Assembly: GCA_902773155.1 (NCBI GenBank)
Contig: CACYDK010000050.1
Span: forward strand, 1-7,350
Length of the DNA stretch: 7,350 bases
Source: an uncultured Ruminococcus sp.
Lineage (GTDB): Bacteria > Bacillota > Clostridia > Oscillospirales > Acutalibacteraceae
Direction of reading: 5' to 3'
The translations under genes were made by a program, and so were the position numbers. The first letter of the stretch is position 1. Each line of letters opens with the position of its first letter. This document shows positions 5,106-7,350 of this stretch, piece after piece. The notes beneath the pieces are model-generated. The model worked only from the letters and a program-made list of their open reading frames with translations. It was not told the DNA's origin and made no database searches.

Positions 5106-6635
5106 TTAGAATTTTATATCATACCATAGCAGGAAGGCGTAGATCGCATAAATACGGTTCCAAAGCAACTCCTCGCCGCCGATAAAACGGTTCCACTGCG
5201 ATTTGAGCTCGTCCTGATTGAAGAAGAGCTTAGAGGTATCGCCAAACAGCTTTTCCTCAATTGCCCCGGTAAAGCGTGGGTCAGCGAGCCACTTGCGGAC
5301 CGGAACCGGAAAACCGACTTTCTTGCGGAAGGCGACCTCGTCGGGAAGCTTCGAGGAAGCGGCCTTGCGGAAAGCGTACTTGTTCTGGTCGTTCATAAAT
5401 TTGTATTTCGCGGGAATACGACTGGCTACATTGAACAGTCTGATATCGCTGAACGGAGTGTGAAGCTCGATCCCGCAGGCGGTGCTGGTGCGGTCGGTGT
5501 TCAGGTAAATGTCGCCCTCGAGCCAAAGCGAAATATCAATAGTGAGCTTTTGAGCGAGAGGGTCCTGTCCCTCAACCGCTTTCCAGAGCGGAGCGATCGG
5601 ATCTACAGCCTTTACCTCGCTGCTGAAGTCGAGCATAAGCGACTTGACAACGTCCTCGGACATAATATGCGAGCAGGTGAGGTAAGTCCAGTCGGAGGGA
5701 AGCTCGCGCTTATGGGCGTTATAACCGCCGAAGAACTCGTCTATACCCTCGCCTGAATACACTACGTCGGCGTGCTCCTTAACAGCGGCGCAGCCCAGCG
5801 AGAAAGCAACGGCAGAAGCGTCGCCGAGAGGCTGTCCCATTTTATCGATGACCTCGGGAATTCGCTCAAAGTATTCCTCAGGGCTTATCATCTTAACTCT
5901 AAAGCCCTTTCCGAGTATTTTCGCGGTCTGTTCTGCAAGGGAGGACTCATCGAAGCCGCTTTCCTCATAGCCCACTGTGTTAGCGCATACGGCGTCGCTC
6001 GCAGCGAGAAGGTAGGAGGAATCTACGCCTCCGGAAAGAAAGGACTCCTTGTAGCTGAGCTCGGTATCGCCTCTCTCCTCCGAGAGGATCTCATCAACCG
6101 TTTTCTCGATTTCGCCTGCCCATTCGTCCAAGGATTTAGTCTCATCGGGCTCAAAGGTCGGCATAAAGTAGCGGTGAGCCTCGGCTGTATTACCGTCCCA
6201 TTCAACATAATGGCCGGGCATAAGCTTGAACACGCCCTCGTAGAAGGTCTCGCTTCCGATAGGATAACCGTAGAAAAGATACTGCTGGAGCATACGTTTA
6301 TTAATGCGCTTCTCAAAACGCGGATCGGACGCGATCTCGTCGATATCTCCGGAACAGAGGAACTCTCCGTCCACAACAGCGTAGAACATCTGCTTCTGGC
6401 CGACCTGATCTCTGACAGCGTAAATACGTCCGCCATCCGAAATAGCGAAGGCAAACATTCCGTATAGGTGCTCCGTCATCTTGAGCCCCCATTTTTCGTA
6501 GGCGGCCTTCAAAATAGCACTTTCAGCCTCGGCTCTGCTCAGATTCGCGTCTAAACCAAGCTCGTTCAGAAGGCTCTTACGGTTTCTTATATATCCGCTG
6601 AAGTATTTTAACTCAATATTGCTCATAATGTCCAT
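5106..6635 (-). CDS. Asparagine-synthetase-like protein lacking the glutaminase nucleophile (509 aa)
   Basis: Class II asparagine synthetases (AsnB) adenylate aspartate and amidate it with ammonia released from glutamine by an N-terminal Ntn domain whose residue 1 after Met is Cys. Here the synthetase half is complete: PP-loop SGGVDSS at 201-207, YSGEGIDEFFGGY at 293-305, DRTSTACGIELHTPFSDIRL at 381-400, and FRKKVGFPVPVRKWL at 436-450. The N-terminal half begins only at the segment equivalent to AsnB NGEIYN (here YFSGYIRN, 11-18). About 70 residues with Cys2, the RGPD stretch and the RL(S) strand are absent, and the NGE and SD glutamine-site motifs are replaced. It therefore should not hydrolyse glutamine; it may use free ammonia, or act on another substrate as beta-lactam synthetases do. 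Starts at 6635 (ATG), 6626 (ATG) and 6650 (GTG) are possible; 6635 is chosen because GGCGGA lies 6 nt upstream, with moderate certainty. The region upstream is AT-rich and holds no detached N-terminus. Single gene with its own promoter and terminator. Confidence 0.88.
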   Translation of the reverse strand: MDIMSNIELKYFSGYIRNRKSLLNELGLDANLSRAEAESAILKAAYEKWGLKMTEHLYGMFAFAISDGGRIYAVRDQVGQKQMFYAVVDGEFLCSGDIDEIASDPRFEKRINKRMLQQYLFYGYPIGSETFYEGVFKLMPGHYVEWDGNTAEAHRYFMPTFEPDETKSLDEWAGEIEKTVDEILSEERGDTELSYKESFLSGGVDSSYLLAASDAVCANTVGYEESGFDESSLAEQTAKILGKGFRVKMISPEEYFERIPEVIDKMGQPLGDASAVAFSLGCAAVKEHADVVYSGEGIDEFFGGYNAHKRELPSDWTYLTCSHIMSEDVVKSLMLDFSSEVKAVDPIAPLWKAVEGQDPLAQKLTIDISLWLEGDIYLNTDRTSTACGIELHTPFSDIRLFNVASRIPAKYKFMNDQNKYAFRKAASSKLPDEVAFRKKVGFPVPVRKWLADPRFTGAIEEKLFGDTSKLFFNQDELKSQWNRFIGGEELLWNRIYAIYAFLLWYDIKF

Positions 6636-6642
6636 AGCCTTT

Positions 6643-6690
6643 CCGCCCACAAATTGTCATTAATAATTCCTACAGCCTAATCGTGGGCAG
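6643..6690 (-). promoter_or_regulatory. Leader hairpin covering the ribosome site of the synthetase-like gene
   Basis: In the minus-strand RNA CTGCCCAC (6683-6690) can pair with GTGGGCGG (6643-6650): 8 bp with one G-U, around a 32-nt loop. The 3' arm includes most of the purine-rich segment GGGCGGAAAGG just upstream of the start, so folding could hide the ribosome site. There is no T-box sequence (no AGGGTGGNACCGCG), so this is not a tRNA-Asn T-box leader. Confidence 0.45.
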
Positions 6691-6754
6691 ATAAGGCGTA
6701 AATAGATCAGTGCGACTTCTCACACTACATCCTACTGTGTCGAATTATGTAGAA

Positions 6755-6783
6755 ATTATATCATTTCGGGAAAGAGTAGTCAA
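6755..6783 (-). promoter_or_regulatory. Promoter of the synthetase-like gene
   Basis: On the minus strand, -35 TTGACT (6778-6783), a 17-bp spacer and a perfect -10 TATAAT (6755-6760) give a strong sigma-A promoter. The predicted start is near 6748, leaving a leader of about 113 nt. Confidence 0.88.
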
Positions 6784-6844
6784 TCGGTTATTTGGATTTT
6801 GGCAACAGATTATTGAAAATTTTACGAGCAGTATATGCAACTTC

Positions 6845-6860
6845 ACAACATAAATGTTGT
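6845..6860. promoter_or_regulatory. 16-bp inverted repeat midway between two divergent promoters
   Basis: ACAACATAAATGTTGT has perfect ACAACA/TGTTGT arms around TAAA. Its centre lies within about 4 bp of the midpoint between the -35 elements of the synthetase-like gene (6778-6783) and gdhA (6930-6935). The position suits an operator for a regulator of both genes. The rest of 6784-6929 is AT-rich with a weaker repeat ATTCA/TGAAT (6874-6878/6882-6886) and no gene. Confidence 0.45.
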
Positions 6861-6912
6861 ATTTTGCTCTTATATTCACTATGAATTATGACGAATTTGA
6901 AGTTTTATATGA

Positions 6913-6958
6913 TTTTTTTTAAAAAAAACTTGCAAAATACGAAACCATACGGTATAAT
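6913..6958 (+). promoter_or_regulatory. gdhA promoter with an upstream T8A8 tract
   Basis: -35 TTGCAA (6930-6935), a 17-bp spacer and a perfect -10 TATAAT (6953-6958). Directly upstream, eight T then eight A (6913-6928) end 1 bp before the -35; such an A/T tract would act as an UP element contacting the RNA polymerase alpha subunit. The predicted start is near 6965. A strong constitutive core promoter suits an abundant assimilatory enzyme. Confidence 0.88.
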
Positions 6959-6970
6959 GTTATTTGTGAT

Positions 6971-6995
6971 TTGTTTTCGGAGCAGTCCGAAACGA
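6971..6995 (+). promoter_or_regulatory. Hairpin in the gdhA leader
   Basis: TTTCGGA/TCCGAAA (6975-6981/6986-6992) forms a 7-bp stem with a GCAG tetraloop; three outer pairs (6971-6973 with 6993-6995) continue it past one bulged T. ATTTTTAATA follows a few bases later, so an attenuator is possible, but the T-run is offset and weak. A perfect 10-bp palindrome ATTCTAGAAT (7011-7020) lies between it and the ribosome site. Confidence 0.45.
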
Positions 6996-7022
6996 ACCCG
7001 ATTTTTAATAATTCTAGAATGA

Positions 7023-7350
<328 letters not shown>

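Noticed and set aside
5772..6467. 231-codon plus-strand frame opposite the synthetase-like gene
   Set aside because: No ribosome site or promoter and no recognisable motifs; the opposite strand is a clear family member.
6613..6660. Short frame MTICG... starting at 6660 that hints at a detached AsnB N-terminus (MCGI)
   Set aside because: Only 15 codons, in another frame; about 70 residues are missing, so a simple frameshift cannot restore the glutaminase domain. The likeness is chance.
6635..6748. T-box or other known riboswitch in the synthetase leader
   Set aside because: Too short and lacks the T-box sequence and specifier-loop layout.
6971..6995. ANTAR-type antitermination hairpin in the gdhA leader
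   Set aside because: Read as a hexaloop (AGCAGT) it has A at position 1 but not G at position 4, and no paired second hairpin is present.

Overview
The window looks like chromosomal DNA of a Gram-positive anaerobe of the Clostridia, probably Ruminococcus or a relative in the Oscillospiraceae. This rests on strong AGGAGG ribosome sites, sigma-A type promoters with 17-bp spacers, a LexA site of the Bacillus/Clostridium type, a secreted fibronectin-III/YkuD L,D-transpeptidase with a Thr-Glu-Pro linker, and a clostridial-looking NADP-type glutamate dehydrogenase. The genus is inference; no rRNA or marker phylogeny is available here. No transposase, integrase, tRNA, rRNA or CRISPR array is visible.

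Layout from left to right. (1) Up to 913: the 3' end of a plus-strand FAD/NAD(P) oxidoreductase of the GltD type carrying a C-terminal ferredoxin-like Fe-S module. It is followed by hairpins and a terminator shared with the convergent lexA. (2) 1165-1870: lexA on the minus strand, with a consensus promoter, a LexA box on its -35 element (autoregulation) and a perfect 9-bp inverted repeat in its 5' UTR. (3) About 1947-2136: a gene-free stretch with an extended -10 promoter, three stem-loops, two exposed C-rich segments and a strong terminator. I read it as a small regulatory RNA, not identified as any known family. (4) 2210-3900: an excellent promoter and a secreted L,D-transpeptidase, converging on (5) 3912-4937: a single-pass membrane protein of unknown function with a promoter about 175 nt upstream of its start. 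(6) 5061-6783: a minus-strand asparagine-synthetase-like gene whose product has an intact synthetase domain but lacks the N-terminal part of the glutaminase domain, including the catalytic Cys. (7) 6930-7350: a consensus promoter and the first 101 codons of gdhA, divergent from the synthetase gene.

Themes. The right-hand part joins two nitrogen genes: gdhA (ammonia into glutamate) and a synthetase that probably cannot use glutamine. They are divergent, and a 16-bp inverted repeat lies almost exactly midway between their -35 elements, so shared regulation is a reasonable hypothesis. The central convergent pair encodes two exported or extracytoplasmic proteins that both use Pro/Glu/Thr-rich spacers. 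The most noteworthy items are the candidate C-rich sRNA, the glutaminase-less synthetase with a leader hairpin over its ribosome site, and the lexA leader hairpin.
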